A stretch of DNA of 64,000 nucleotides from JANQJA01 sp965267485 (GCA_965267485.1 OZ254080.1:4526001-4590000), one strand, 5' to 3'. Counted from the stretch's first letter, positions 26,088 to 35,713 are shown. Notes: generated by a model not told the origin, from the sequence alone. Translations and numbers: made by a program.

Positions 26088-27463
26088 AGCAGCTTGCCCG
26101 GATTCAGAATGCCGTTCGGGTCAAAGACCTGCTTCATCTGCCGCAGCAGCGCGATTTCATCGGCGCTGCGGCTAAAGTGGAGTTGATCGCGCTTCAGCAG
26201 CCCGACGCCATGCTCCGCTGAGATACTCCCATCGAACTGACGAACGATATCGAGCACCGTTTCGCTCACGCCCTCGCACATCGTCTTGAACGCTTCGACG
26301 TCCATGTCACCGGGCTTCAGGATGTTGAGATGCAGATTGCCATCGCCGATATGGCCGAACCAGACGATCTCAAAAGCGGGATAGCCGGCCGCAACCGCTG
26401 ACTCTATCGCGTCAAGAAACGCCGGTACTCTCGACACCCGAACGGCAATATCATTCTTGTAGGGCGTAAACGGTGTGATTGCCTCCGAGATGAACTCGCG
26501 GTAACGCCAGAGTTCCAGCCGGTCCTGCTCGCTCTGGCTGGCAACACCATCGATGGCGACGCCACGGGTCACACAATCCTCGAATGCCGCAAGCGCATCA
26601 TCAGTCACAGTGGGCGTCACCTGCTCGAACTCCAGCAGCGCGTAGTAGTCAGCGCGTTCTGCGAGCGGCGCGCGCATGCCGTGTCGCTGCAGGACGTGCT
26701 CGAGCGCATTGTCCGAGAAGAACTCAAAGGCGGTCAGGGGGACCGCGTCCCGAAATGTTGCAAGCACCGACATGACGGCGTTCATCGAGGGGACGCCGAT
26801 CACCATGACACCGAGTGGTTCCGGCGGGCGAACCACGGACATTGTCGCTTCGACGATCAGACCGAGCGTACCCTCGGACCCGATCATGAGGTGTCGCAGG
26901 TCGTAGCCGGCATTGTTCTTGACGAGCCCGCGGTTCAGATCCAGCAGTTCACCGGTGCCCGTGAGAACCTTCAGACCCGCCACCCGGTCCCGGGTCATGC
27001 CATAGCGAAGCACCTTGATGCCGCCAGCATTGGTCGCGATGTTGCCACCAATCTGCGAGGAGCCGCTGGATGAGAAGTCCACCGGATAGAATCGTGACTG
27101 GCTCGCGGCGAATGCCTGCAGATTCGCCGTCACGACGCCGGGTTCGAGGGTCACGAGATTATCGACAGGGTCGAAGTCGATGATCCGGTTCATGCGATCG
27201 AACGACACGACGACTTCACCCTGCGCCGCGACCGCACCACCGGACTGGCCCGTGCGGCCACCCGAGGGCACGAGGGCCACATGATGCTCGTTGGCGAAGC
27301 CAAGCAGGCGCTGGAGCTGGGGAATATCCCGCGCGAACACGACCGCGGCCGGGTCAGGTTCATGGAATCTCGTCCAGTCGAGGCCGTATTGATGTCGCGT
27401 ATCAGCGTCAGTCGCGAGATTGTCCGGCCCGACCACCTGCGCCAGCGTCTCAAGATCAATCAC
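26075..27463 (-). CDS. FAD-linked oxidoreductase (GlcD/D-2-hydroxyacid dehydrogenase family)
   Basis: 462 residues from GTG 27463, chosen because GGGAGGT sits immediately upstream; a longer frame to 27523 lacks support. FAD-binding type 4 domain with VPSGGRTGQSGGAV and SSGSSQIGGNIATNAGG. The C-terminal FAD-oxidase domain includes WFGHIGDGNLHLN and SAEHGVGLLKRD. Substrate is probably D-lactate, glycolate or D-2-hydroxyglutarate; the sequence does not decide. A small in-frame ORF ends in a GTGA overlap with this start. Confidence 0.88.
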   Translation of the reverse strand: MIDLETLAQVVGPDNLATDADTRHQYGLDWTRFHEPDPAAVVFARDIPQLQRLLGFANEHHVALVPSGGRTGQSGGAVAAQGEVVVSFDRMNRIIDFDPVDNLVTLEPGVVTANLQAFAASQSRFYPVDFSSSGSSQIGGNIATNAGGIKVLRYGMTRDRVAGLKVLTGTGELLDLNRGLVKNNAGYDLRHLMIGSEGTLGLIVEATMSVVRPPEPLGVMVIGVPSMNAVMSVLATFRDAVPLTAFEFFSDNALEHVLQRHGMRAPLAERADYYALLEFEQVTPTVTDDALAAFEDCVTRGVAIDGVASQSEQDRLELWRYREFISEAITPFTPYKNDIAVRVSRVPAFLDAIESAVAAGYPAFEIVWFGHIGDGNLHLNILKPGDMDVEAFKTMCEGVSETVLDIVRQFDGSISAEHGVGLLKRDQLHFSRSADEIALLRQMKQVFDPNGILNPGKLLQNQ

Positions 27464-27564
27464 GGGACCTCCCTGACTGGCACAAGAAACGGCTCGATGG
27501 GTGCCCATACCTTGTCTTGCCACTCATCAAGTTCATTGAGGAGCTGATGCTTTCCATGCTGCAC
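27460..27564 (-). CDS. possible short ORF or gene remnant coupled to the FAD oxidoreductase
   Basis: The 213-base gap between fba and the oxidoreductase holds a 34-codon minus-strand frame (GTG 27564 to TGA 27460-27462). Its stop overlaps the oxidoreductase start as GTGA. The product ends LLNELDEWQDKVWAPIEPFL plus a few residues and looks protein-like, but the start has no ribosome site and an in-frame stop lies nine codons upstream. A second frame (ATG just after AAGGAG near 27615) also reads for 26 codons. It may be the tail of a frameshifted gene. I recognise no family. Confidence 0.3.
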   Translation of the reverse strand: MQHGKHQLLNELDEWQDKVWAPIEPFLVPVREVP

Positions 27565-27676
27565 AATATGCTGTGTTGCTTTCGCCAGTTACCGCGTACA
27601 TCCACCGTACCATCGTCTCCTTCCTGCACATCGAGGACCTCTGCGCGCGAGGGCTGCAATGCGCGGAAATCGGGAA

Positions 27677-28741
27677 TCAGGCGATTGCGGGGTCGAGTTC
27701 GCCGCTCGCGTATCGCGCAGCCATTGCTTCCAGTGACACCGGCTTGATCTTCGACGCATTGCCCGCCGTGCCGAAGGCCTCGTAGCGATGGCGAACGATA
27801 TCCTTCATGGCCTTCATGGTTTCAGCGAGATACTTGCGGGGATCGAACTCTGCCCGGTTGTCGGCGAGAAAACGTCTCACGGCGCCGGTTGAGGCCAGCC
27901 GCAGGTCAGTATCGATATTCACCTTGCGCACCCCGTGACGAATCCCCTCCTGAATCTCTTCGACGGGGACGCCGTAGGTCTCGGGAATCTCGCCACCGTA
28001 CTCGTTAATGATTGCAAGCCAGTCCTGCGGCACGCTCGACGAGCCATGCATGACCAGATGGGTATCGGGCAGGCGCGCGTGGATTTCCTTGATGCGCTCG
28101 ATCGACAGGATGTCGCCCGTGGGCGGACGGGAAAACTTGTAGGCGCCATGACTCGTGCCGATGGCGATGGCGAGGGCGTCGCATCCGGTATCGCGCACAA
28201 AGTCGGCCGCCTCTTCCGGGTCGGTCAGCAGCATGTCGCGCGAGAGTTTACCCTCGGCACCCACGCCATCTTCTTCACCGGCCTCGCCGGTTTCGAGCGA
28301 GCCGAGACAGCCCAGCTCACCCTCGACCGTCACGCCGCAGGCATGCGCCATCTCGACGGTCCGCCGCGTGACGTCCACGTTGTAGTCGTAGCTCGCCGGC
28401 GTCTTCTGGTCTGAGAGCAGCGAGCCGTCCATCATGACCGACGAAAAGCCGAGCTGAATAGACTGCTGACAGACGCCCGGCGATGCGCCGTGGTCCTGGT
28501 GCATGACAACCGGGATATCAGGAAACTCCTCGATGGCCGCCAGGATCAGGTGGCGCAGGAAGTTCGAGCCCGCATACTTCCGTGCGCCGGCGGACGCCTG
28601 AACGATCACCGGGCTGTCAGTTTCGCTGGCACCCTCCATGATCGCGCGCATCTGTTCGAGATTGTTGACGTTGAACGCCGGAACCCCGTAGCCGTATTCG
28701 GCCGCGTGATCCAGAAGTTGTCGCATGCTGATGAGTGCCAT
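27677..28741 (-). CDS. fba: fructose-bisphosphate aldolase, class II
   Basis: 354 residues, the CbbA-type class II enzyme (MALISMRQLLDHAAEYGYGVPAFNVNNL). The zinc and catalytic region MHQDHGASP, the glycine loop GSSSVPQDW, and the VRKVNIDTDLR substrate segment are all present. It cleaves fructose-1,6-bisphosphate in glycolysis and serves gluconeogenesis. It lies 18 bases downstream of pgk at the end of a tkt-pgk-fba run; pyk, often between them, is absent. Confidence 0.97.
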   Translation of the reverse strand: MALISMRQLLDHAAEYGYGVPAFNVNNLEQMRAIMEGASETDSPVIVQASAGARKYAGSNFLRHLILAAIEEFPDIPVVMHQDHGASPGVCQQSIQLGFSSVMMDGSLLSDQKTPASYDYNVDVTRRTVEMAHACGVTVEGELGCLGSLETGEAGEEDGVGAEGKLSRDMLLTDPEEAADFVRDTGCDALAIAIGTSHGAYKFSRPPTGDILSIERIKEIHARLPDTHLVMHGSSSVPQDWLAIINEYGGEIPETYGVPVEEIQEGIRHGVRKVNIDTDLRLASTGAVRRFLADNRAEFDPRKYLAETMKAMKDIVRHRYEAFGTAGNASKIKPVSLEAMAARYASGELDPAIA

Positions 28742-28759
28742 GTTGCGGTTGACTCCGTG

Positions 28760-29935
28760 TCAGGACTTTTCAGCGGCTCGCGCTTCGAGCGCGGCCACTG
28801 CCGGCAGCGTCTTGCCCTCGACGAACTCGAGGAAGGCACCGCCGCCCGTTGAAATGTAGGAAACCTGATCGGCAACCCCGAACTTGTCGATCGCGGCAAG
28901 CGTGTCGCCGCCGCCCGCGATCGAAAACGCGTCGGCGCGCGCAATCGCCTCGGCAATGGCCCGCGTGCCCGCAGCAAAAGCCTCGTTCTCGAAGACGCCG
29001 ACCGGACCGTTCCAGATGATCGTGCGTGCCCCTTCGATGATCGATGCGAGTGAGGCAGCGGTCTCCGGCCCGATATCCAGAATCATGTCGGCATTGTCGA
29101 CGTCGTCCACGGATTTCAGGACGCCCTTCGCGTCGTCGAGAGACTGGCCGACAACCACGTCGACCGGTAGCGGAATCGAGACTTTCTCCATCAGGCGCTT
29201 CGCCGTCTCGATCATGTCCATTTCGCACAATGACTTTCCGACCCCCTTGCCCGCGGCAGCGAGGAACGTATTTGCAATGCCGCCGCCGACAATCAGCTGA
29301 TCGACCTTGCCGGACAACTGGTCCAGCACGTCGAGCTTGGTCGATACCTTGGAGCCGGCGACAATCGCAACCACAGGCTTGCCGGGGTCGAGGAGGGCAC
29401 GCGCCAGCGCATCGAGTTCGGCTGTCAGCAGGGGACCCGCGCAGGCGATGGGCGCGAACCGCGCAACTCCCTCGGTTGAGGCCTGGGCGCGATGGGCCGT
29501 CCCGAAGGCATCCATCACGAACACGTCACACAGCGCCGCATAGCGCTTCGCCAATGCCTCGTCGTTGGCGCCTTCGCCGGCATTCACACGGACATTCTCG
29601 AACAGCACAATGTCGGCATCCGGCCAGTCAAAGCCGTCGAGATAGTCGGCAACAAGCGCCACCCGCTTGCCGGTCACCGTCTCGAGGTGATCGCGTACCG
29701 GCGCCATGCTGGCGGCAGGCTGTTCCGATACGGGCTTGCCTTCTTCCGGCCGACCGAGATGAGACATCAGCATGACTTTCGCGCCGGCGTCGAGCGCATG
29801 CTCGATCGTCGGCAGCGCCGCCCTGATGCGAGCGTCATTCGAAACCCGCCCGGCGTCGAGCGGTACGTTGAGATCCTCTCTGATCAGGACTCGCTTGCTA
29901 CTGATATCAAGGCTTTTGAGGTCGATCACGTTCAT
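28760..29935 (-). CDS. pgk: phosphoglycerate kinase
   Basis: 391 residues from ATG 29935 (MNVIDLKSLDISSKRVLIREDLNVPL). The start overlaps the tkt stop by 4 bases (ATGA), and GGAGGAG lies upstream; longer in-frame starts are inside tkt. It transfers phosphate between 1,3-bisphosphoglycerate and ADP. Hinge and substrate motifs LMSHLGRP and the nucleotide motif GGGDTLAAI are intact. The usual upstream gap/epd gene is missing here. Confidence 0.97.
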   Translation of the reverse strand: MNVIDLKSLDISSKRVLIREDLNVPLDAGRVSNDARIRAALPTIEHALDAGAKVMLMSHLGRPEEGKPVSEQPAASMAPVRDHLETVTGKRVALVADYLDGFDWPDADIVLFENVRVNAGEGANDEALAKRYAALCDVFVMDAFGTAHRAQASTEGVARFAPIACAGPLLTAELDALARALLDPGKPVVAIVAGSKVSTKLDVLDQLSGKVDQLIVGGGIANTFLAAAGKGVGKSLCEMDMIETAKRLMEKVSIPLPVDVVVGQSLDDAKGVLKSVDDVDNADMILDIGPETAASLASIIEGARTIIWNGPVGVFENEAFAAGTRAIAEAIARADAFSIAGGGDTLAAIDKFGVADQVSYISTGGGAFLEFVEGKTLPAVAALEARAAEKS

Positions 29936-31932
29936 GCCGACAGCAACTCCTCCACTGTATTCACGAGATTCTCGGGGGTGAATCCGAAATGGGCCATGAC
30001 TTTCCCGCCCGGGCCGGATGCACCGAACGTCGACATACCGATCACGCGACCGTCGAGGCCGACAAACTTGCGCCAGTAGTCGGGGTGAGCGCTCTCGATG
30101 GCGACACGCGCACGAACGGCATCTGGCAGAACCAACTGCCGATACGACTCGTCCTGAGCCTCGAAGACGTCCACGCTCGGCATGGAAACGACGCGTACGC
30201 GCCGACCGCTGGCCGACAGCGCGTCGAATGCCTGGACGGCAACATCCACTTCGGAGCCGGTCGCAATGATGATGCACTCCGGCTCTCCGCCCGAATCCTT
30301 GAGCACGTAGCCGCCTTTCGCGACATCGGCGAGTACCGATGCCTCGCGGGGCTGGTGCGGCAGATCCTGCCGCGAGAAGACCAGCGCAGTGGGTCCGCTG
30401 GTGCGCTCGACCGCAGCTCGCCAGGCCACGACCGACTCGACCGCATCACAGGGTCGCCAGACGGACATATTGGGTGTCCCACGCAGGTTCGCGAGCTGTT
30501 CAACGGGCTGGTGGGTCGGGCCATCCTCGCCCTGACCGATCGAATCATGCGTGTAGACCAGAATATTGTGCACGCCCATCAATGCCGCCATACGTGCAGC
30601 ATTTCGGGCGTACTCCATGAAGATGAGAAAGGTCCCGACAAACGGCAGCAGTCCACCGTGAAGCGCGATGCCGTTGCCAATCGCCGTCATGCCGAACTCG
30701 CGAACGCCATAGTAGATGTAGTTCGCATCGGCGTCGGTCGCGGTCATTGCCCTCGCCTGCGGCCAGATTGTGTTGTTGGAACCAGACAGGTCTGCCGAGC
30801 CACCAATCAGTTCCGGCAGCAGCTCACTGATTGCGGCAATGGTGTTGCCCGAGGCCTTCCGGGAAGGCATCTTTTCGGCCTTCTCGGCGGTCGCCCGCAA
30901 GAGCTCGTCCATCGCCGCACCAAAGCCCTCAGGCAGATCGCCGGCAATGCGTCGCTCAAACTCGGCCGCAAGGTCGCCGTGCGCCTGCGCATAGGCCGCG
31001 AAACGCTGCTTCCATTCACCCTCGAGGGCGGCGCCTCGCTGCTTGCCGTCCCAGGCGTCATAGATATCCTGCGGTATGTGGAACGGCGGGTGGTCCCAGC
31101 CAAGCGCTTCCCGGGCGCCCCGGATTTCGTCATCACCAAGTGGCGCACCATGTGATGCTGCGGTGCCGGCCTTGTTGGGAGCACCGAACCCGATTGTCGT
31201 CTTCGCGCAAATCAGCGTTGGGCGGTCGCTCACGGCGACGGCCTGCTCCAGCGCGGACTTGATCGCGTCGCGGTCATGGCCATCGACGCCGCGTACCACG
31301 TGCCAGCCATATGCCTCGAAGCGTGCCGGCGTGTCGTCGGTAAACCAGCCATCCACCTCGCCATCGATCGAGATGCCATTGTCGTCATAGATACAGGTCA
31401 GCTTGCCGAGGCCGAGCGTGCCCGCCAGCGACGCGGACTCGTGGGAGACGCCCTCCATGAGGCAGCCGTCGCCGGCAAACACCCAGGTCCGGTGATCAAC
31501 GACGCCATGACCGTCCCTATTGAAGTGAGCGCCGAGTACGCGCTCCGCGATCGCCATACCGACTGCGTTCGCGAAACCCTGACCGAGCGGGCCGGTCGTC
31601 GTTTCGACCCCGGGCGTATCCCCGTATTCCGGGTGGCCGGGCGTCATCGACCCGAGCTGACGAAAGTTCTCGAGCTCTCCCAGCGGCACGGGATAGCCGG
31701 TCAGGTGAAGCAGAGAGTAAACGAGCATGGACCCGTGGCCATTGGACAGCACGAAGCGATCGCGGTCGGGCCAGGCCGGGTTGGCCGGGTTGTGCTTCAG
31801 AAATTCGGTCCAGAGGACCTCCGCCAGGTCCGCCATGCCCATCGGCGCGCCGGGATGGCCCGAATTCGCCTTCTGCACTGCGTCCATCGAAAGTGCGCGA
31901 ATCGCGTTGGCCATTTGCCGATGTGAAACCAT
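29932..31932 (-). CDS. tkt: transketolase
   Basis: 666 residues. TPP-dependent two-carbon transfer between sugar phosphates. N-terminal NSGHPGAPMGMADLAEVLW, the TPP motif GDGCLMEGVSHE to DDN, and the pyrimidine-domain loop VYTHDSIGQGEDGPTHQP are all present. First gene of tkt-pgk-fba and divergent from the hybrid histidine kinase. Confidence 0.97.
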   Translation of the reverse strand: MVSHRQMANAIRALSMDAVQKANSGHPGAPMGMADLAEVLWTEFLKHNPANPAWPDRDRFVLSNGHGSMLVYSLLHLTGYPVPLGELENFRQLGSMTPGHPEYGDTPGVETTTGPLGQGFANAVGMAIAERVLGAHFNRDGHGVVDHRTWVFAGDGCLMEGVSHESASLAGTLGLGKLTCIYDDNGISIDGEVDGWFTDDTPARFEAYGWHVVRGVDGHDRDAIKSALEQAVAVSDRPTLICAKTTIGFGAPNKAGTAASHGAPLGDDEIRGAREALGWDHPPFHIPQDIYDAWDGKQRGAALEGEWKQRFAAYAQAHGDLAAEFERRIAGDLPEGFGAAMDELLRATAEKAEKMPSRKASGNTIAAISELLPELIGGSADLSGSNNTIWPQARAMTATDADANYIYYGVREFGMTAIGNGIALHGGLLPFVGTFLIFMEYARNAARMAALMGVHNILVYTHDSIGQGEDGPTHQPVEQLANLRGTPNMSVWRPCDAVESVVAWRAAVERTSGPTALVFSRQDLPHQPREASVLADVAKGGYVLKDSGGEPECIIIATGSEVDVAVQAFDALSASGRRVRVVSMPSVDVFEAQDESYRQLVLPDAVRARVAIESAHPDYWRKFVGLDGRVIGMSTFGASGPGGKVMAHFGFTPENLVNTVEELLSA

Positions 31933-32078
31933 GTTGTCGTTATCCTGGTAGGTGAGCGCTCAGAAAAGAGGCGCTATTCTCCCTTATTGGCTTTTGCCCA
32001 ACAACATGATCGACGTCATGTGGCCGCGTTCAACGGCGATGCAAGCTGGATAACCGGGAGACTTTCGGAATTGGCAGC
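31933..32078. promoter_or_regulatory. tkt / histidine kinase divergent intergenic region
   Basis: This 146-base gap must hold promoters for both divergent genes. On the minus strand TTGTTG, 17 bases, then GAGAAT is a candidate for tkt, with the -10 about 45 bases before its ATG. It contains a TTGG...CCAA partial dyad. No good plus-strand promoter is visible. A weak call. Confidence 0.3.
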
Positions 32079-34409
32079 GTGAATATCGAGAGAATGCTCG
32101 CGCAGATCAATGTGGGGCTGGTCGTGCACGACGCGACCGGCCGGGTCGCGTGGGCGAACGACGCCGCCGGCCGGCTGCTCGGTTTCGACGTGGCAGCAAT
32201 GATCGGCCGCCACCCGGGTGAGGATAACTGGCAGGGTATCGATGCTGAAGGTCATCCGCTCGGCAGCGAGGACTATCCTGCGATACGGGCCCTTCGAACC
32301 GGCGAGCGCATTCAGCGGTCGCTGATCAGCGTCCAGGGCGGCGACGGCCGGGTCTGGCTGCAGGTCGAGGCGTACCCCGTGATGGGTGATGACAACACGG
32401 TCGAGTCTGTTGTCGTCTCGTTCGAGCCGCAGCCATCAGCCACCGCCGAACTCAAGACCCTGCGTGAAGAGAATCGTGCACTGGAGAGTGAAGTGTCAGC
32501 CGCAATGCGGGCGCTGGAGCTCACCGAATCCAACTACCAGGCGACCGTCCGTGCCATGTCCGAGGGCGTTGCCGTGCATGCCATGGACGGCAGTATCATC
32601 GACGCCAACCCGGCTGCGCAGGAAATACTCGGCCAGACGCTCGAGCAAATGCGCGGCATCCATCCGATTGACCCCGCCTGGGCGCTGACCTATACCGATG
32701 GCGGTGAGTTGCCGCCAGACCAGATTCCTTCCGAGATCACCCGGCGCACCGGTCAGCCCTGCCGCCATGTATTGCTGACAGTGACCCGCGCGAGTGGCGA
32801 CCGCGCGACATTGTCGGTGAACACCGACCCGATCATGATCGGCGGCGTGATGCAGGGCGTGGTTGCGACGTTTACGGATGTCAGTTCTGAACAGGCGCTG
32901 CTGACCGAGATCGAGTCGAGCCGGGATCGCCTGACCCGCCTGACCGAGAATTTGCCGGCCGTCCTGTTCGAGGGCCACCTGGAGACCCCCACCGATCGGG
33001 AAACGAGAGCAACGCTGCGCTTTCTCAGCGGCCAGACCGAATCGATACTGGGCGCCACGACCGAGGATCTCGTCTCGGGTCGCCAGAACCTGATCGACCT
33101 CATCGATGAGCGTGATCGGGACAGATTCTTTGAAGAACGCATTCGGGCCTATCGCGAGATGACGCCACAGGACAATGAGTTCCGGACGGTGCCCATCCAC
33201 GGCAAACCGAAGACGCTGCGGTTCCTGACGTCAACCCCGATTCGCGGAACGAGTGGCATCACTGTCTACGGATTCATCCAGGACATCACCGAGCAGAAGG
33301 CGATGAACTCGGCGATCCGCGACGCTCAAAGGCGTGAGTCCATCGGTACGCTGGCTGCCGGCATCGCACACAACTTCAACAACCTGCTGGCGACCATCCT
33401 GCCGAACCTCGAACTGGCGCGCGGGCACCTGCCGCCCGAACTCGCGGATGACATGAACAGTGCAATACGGGCGGCGACCAACGCCAGCGACCTCGTCAAA
33501 CAACTGTTGCTGCTTGGGCGGCCCGGGGCGAAGCGGGATGCCGAGCCGGTCGACCTGCGCCAGCTGGTCCGCCATGTCTCGAGCATCTGTGAGCGAACCT
33601 TCGACCGCCGCATCGATATCCAGCTGTCGCTGCCGGATCGACCGGTGATCGTGAGTGGCATCGAGAGTGAGCTCGAACAGGTCGTGCTCAACATGTGCAT
33701 CAACGCCCGCGACGCCGTATACGGCATCGAGGACGCATTCATCGAGATTCGCCTCGGTATCGGACAGGGAGACCGGGCGACGCTGACGGTCAGGGACAAC
33801 GGCGTCGGCATGAGCGAGGAAACACAGTCGCGTCTGGGCGATCCGTTCTTCACCACCAAACAGCCCGGCGTCGGCAACGGGCTCGGCGTCGCCACCGCGA
33901 TCGGCATTGTCGAGGACTGTGGCGGTACGCTGACCTGGCTGTCCGCGCCGGGCAAGGGCGCGACATTCATCATCGACCTGCCGCTGACGGCGGTCGAGCC
34001 GGAGACCGCAGAACCTTCCGGGGCTTCTGATCCGCTGACCCGCGGAGCCCGGGCGCTGGTCATTGACGACGAGGAGATGATCCGGAAGACATTCGGCCGG
34101 ATGCTCGAGCGCATCGGCCTGGAGGTGAGCCTCGAAGCCGACGGGACAGCCGGCCTTGCGGCGCTGGCCGATGATCCCTCGATTGATGTCGTCCTGCTCG
34201 ATCTGTCGATGCCCGGGATGTCAGGCGAGCAGGTACTGGCGGAGATCCGGCAGATGCGACCGAATCTGCCGGTCATCGTCATGTCCGGCTACGTCCAGAA
34301 CGAAGACATGCTCGACACGCTGACCGTCATGCTCTCGAAACCCGCCCGTCTGGCCCAGATCGAAGGGGCCATCCGGCGTGCGCTGAGCCTCGCACAAACG
34401 CCCCGGTAA
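32079..34409 (+). CDS. PAS-domain hybrid sensor histidine kinase with C-terminal receiver
   Basis: 776 residues, no membrane segment, so probably cytosolic. Three PAS-type domains span about residues 1-120, 160-285 and 290-415 (for example VRAMSEGVAVHAMDGSIIDA). The dimerisation domain carries the phospho-acceptor His431 in GIAHNFNNLL. The HATPase has the N box NMCINARDAV, DNGVGMS and GNGLGVATAIGIV. The C-terminal receiver has Asp708 in VVLLDLSMPGM. GTG 32079 was chosen; ATG 32094 is also possible. The ligand and any partner regulator are unknown; no response-regulator gene is adjacent. Confidence 0.9.
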   Translation: MNIERMLAQINVGLVVHDATGRVAWANDAAGRLLGFDVAAMIGRHPGEDNWQGIDAEGHPLGSEDYPAIRALRTGERIQRSLISVQGGDGRVWLQVEAYPVMGDDNTVESVVVSFEPQPSATAELKTLREENRALESEVSAAMRALELTESNYQATVRAMSEGVAVHAMDGSIIDANPAAQEILGQTLEQMRGIHPIDPAWALTYTDGGELPPDQIPSEITRRTGQPCRHVLLTVTRASGDRATLSVNTDPIMIGGVMQGVVATFTDVSSEQALLTEIESSRDRLTRLTENLPAVLFEGHLETPTDRETRATLRFLSGQTESILGATTEDLVSGRQNLIDLIDERDRDRFFEERIRAYREMTPQDNEFRTVPIHGKPKTLRFLTSTPIRGTSGITVYGFIQDITEQKAMNSAIRDAQRRESIGTLAAGIAHNFNNLLATILPNLELARGHLPPELADDMNSAIRAATNASDLVKQLLLLGRPGAKRDAEPVDLRQLVRHVSSICERTFDRRIDIQLSLPDRPVIVSGIESELEQVVLNMCINARDAVYGIEDAFIEIRLGIGQGDRATLTVRDNGVGMSEETQSRLGDPFFTTKQPGVGNGLGVATAIGIVEDCGGTLTWLSAPGKGATFIIDLPLTAVEPETAEPSGASDPLTRGARALVIDDEEMIRKTFGRMLERIGLEVSLEADGTAGLAALADDPSIDVVLLDLSMPGMSGEQVLAEIRQMRPNLPVIVMSGYVQNEDMLDTLTVMLSKPARLAQIEGAIRRALSLAQTPR

Positions 34410-34415
34410 CGTACG

Positions 34416-34436
34416 GGCGCGCTCGCAGGGCGCGCC
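34416..34436 (+). terminator. possible hairpin after the histidine kinase
   Basis: Perfect 7-bp stem GGCGCGC (34416-34422) with GCGCGCC (34430-34436) and a 7-base loop, 6 bases after the kinase TAA. No T run follows, so it is not a canonical intrinsic terminator. Confidence 0.35.
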
Positions 34437-34513
34437 GCGCAAGGGCTATGAAGCAGACTAAGATTGATCTTGAGCCATCGTCAGGGGCGCGCTGTGGGAA
34501 AGGTCAGGGCATA

Positions 34514-34530
34514 GCGGTAAACTTTGCCGC
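34514..34530 (+). promoter_or_regulatory. hairpin in the metK leader
   Basis: GCGGTAA (34514-34520) and TTGCCGC (34524-34530) can pair around a 3-base loop with one G-U, ending 25 bases before the metK ATG. A short T-rich stretch follows. I could not fit any known SAM riboswitch to this leader. Function is unknown. Confidence 0.3.
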
Positions 34531-34555
34531 CACTTTTCACAACTGCTGAGAATAC

Positions 34556-35713
34556 ATGAGCATCAACCGAACCTTTACTTCCGAGTCTGTATCAGAAGGC
34601 CACCCGGACAAGATGGCCGACCAGATTTCCGACGCGATTCTCGACGCCATCCTCGCCGAGGACAAGAACGCCCGCGTCGCCTGCGAGACGCTCGTCAAGA
34701 CGGGACTCGCCATGATTGCCGGTGAAATCACCACATCGGCCTACATCGACCTGGAAGACCTGGTTCGGTCCGTGATTCTCGATATCGGCTACGACAGCTC
34801 CCGCGTGGGCTTCGATGGCGCATCCTGCGCCGTCCTGAACGGTATCGGCAAGCAGTCTGCAGACATCGCCATGGGCACCGAGGAAACCGACGACATGTCA
34901 CAGGGCGCCGGCGACCAGGGCCTGATGTTCGGATACGCGTGCAACGAGACTGACGTTCTGATGCCCGCACCGATCACGTACTCACACCGCCTGGTCAAGC
35001 AGCAATCGGAAATGCGCAAGTCCGGCAAACTGCCGTTCCTGCGTCCGGACGCGAAGAGCCAGCTCACGTTCCGCTACGATGATGCCGGCGAAGTCGTCGG
35101 CTGCGACGCGATCGTGCTGTCGACCCAGCACGACGAAGACATTTCGCAGGAAGACCTGCGCGAGGCCGTGATGGAAGAGATCATCAAGCCGGTCGTCCCG
35201 CAGAACTGGATGACGAAAGAGACGAAGATCCACATCAACCCCACCGGCCAGTTCATCATTGGCGGCCCTGTGGGCGATGCCGGTCTGACCGGCCGCAAGA
35301 TCATCGTCGACACCTACGGTGGTATGGCACGCCACGGTGGCGGCGCGTTTTCGGGCAAGGACCCGTCGAAGGTCGACCGCAGTGCTGCCTACGCTGCGCG
35401 CTACGTGGCCAAGAACATCGTCGCCGCAGGCCTCGCCGACCGCTGCGAGATTCAGGTTTCCTACGCGATTGGTGTTGCGGAGCCGACGTCCATCAGCGTA
35501 CAGACCTTCGGTACCGGCAAGATCGACGACGAGAAGATCGAGGCGCTGGTCCGTGAAAACTTCGATCTCCGTCCCAAGGGCCTGATCGCGATGCTCGACC
35601 TGAAGCGGCCGATTTATCGCAAGACTGCCGCCTACGGCCACTTCGGCCGGGAGGAGCCCGAGTTCACCTGGGAGAAAACCGACAAGGCGGAAGCACTCGC
35701 GGCCGCGTTGTAA
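34556..35713 (+). CDS. metK: S-adenosylmethionine synthetase
   Basis: 385 residues. It makes SAM from methionine and ATP. Motifs ESVSEGHPDKMADQISDAIL, GAGDQGLMFGYA and GGGAFSGKDPSKVDRSAAYA are intact, and the length is typical. metF follows after 12 bases, so SAM synthesis and methyl-THF supply are likely co-expressed. In many relatives ahcY lies between or next to them; it is not here. Confidence 0.98.
   Translation: MSINRTFTSESVSEGHPDKMADQISDAILDAILAEDKNARVACETLVKTGLAMIAGEITTSAYIDLEDLVRSVILDIGYDSSRVGFDGASCAVLNGIGKQSADIAMGTEETDDMSQGAGDQGLMFGYACNETDVLMPAPITYSHRLVKQQSEMRKSGKLPFLRPDAKSQLTFRYDDAGEVVGCDAIVLSTQHDEDISQEDLREAVMEEIIKPVVPQNWMTKETKIHINPTGQFIIGGPVGDAGLTGRKIIVDTYGGMARHGGGAFSGKDPSKVDRSAAYAARYVAKNIVAAGLADRCEIQVSYAIGVAEPTSISVQTFGTGKIDDEKIEALVRENFDLRPKGLIAMLDLKRPIYRKTAAYGHFGREEPEFTWEKTDKAEALAAAL

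Noticed and set aside
34416..34436. Classical intrinsic terminator after the histidine kinase.
   Set aside because: The stem is perfect but there is no following T run; listed only as a weak hairpin.
34410..34555. SAM riboswitch or MetJ operator before metK.
   Set aside because: I could not place any SAM aptamer core and saw no AGACGTCT-type tandem; only short hairpins were found.
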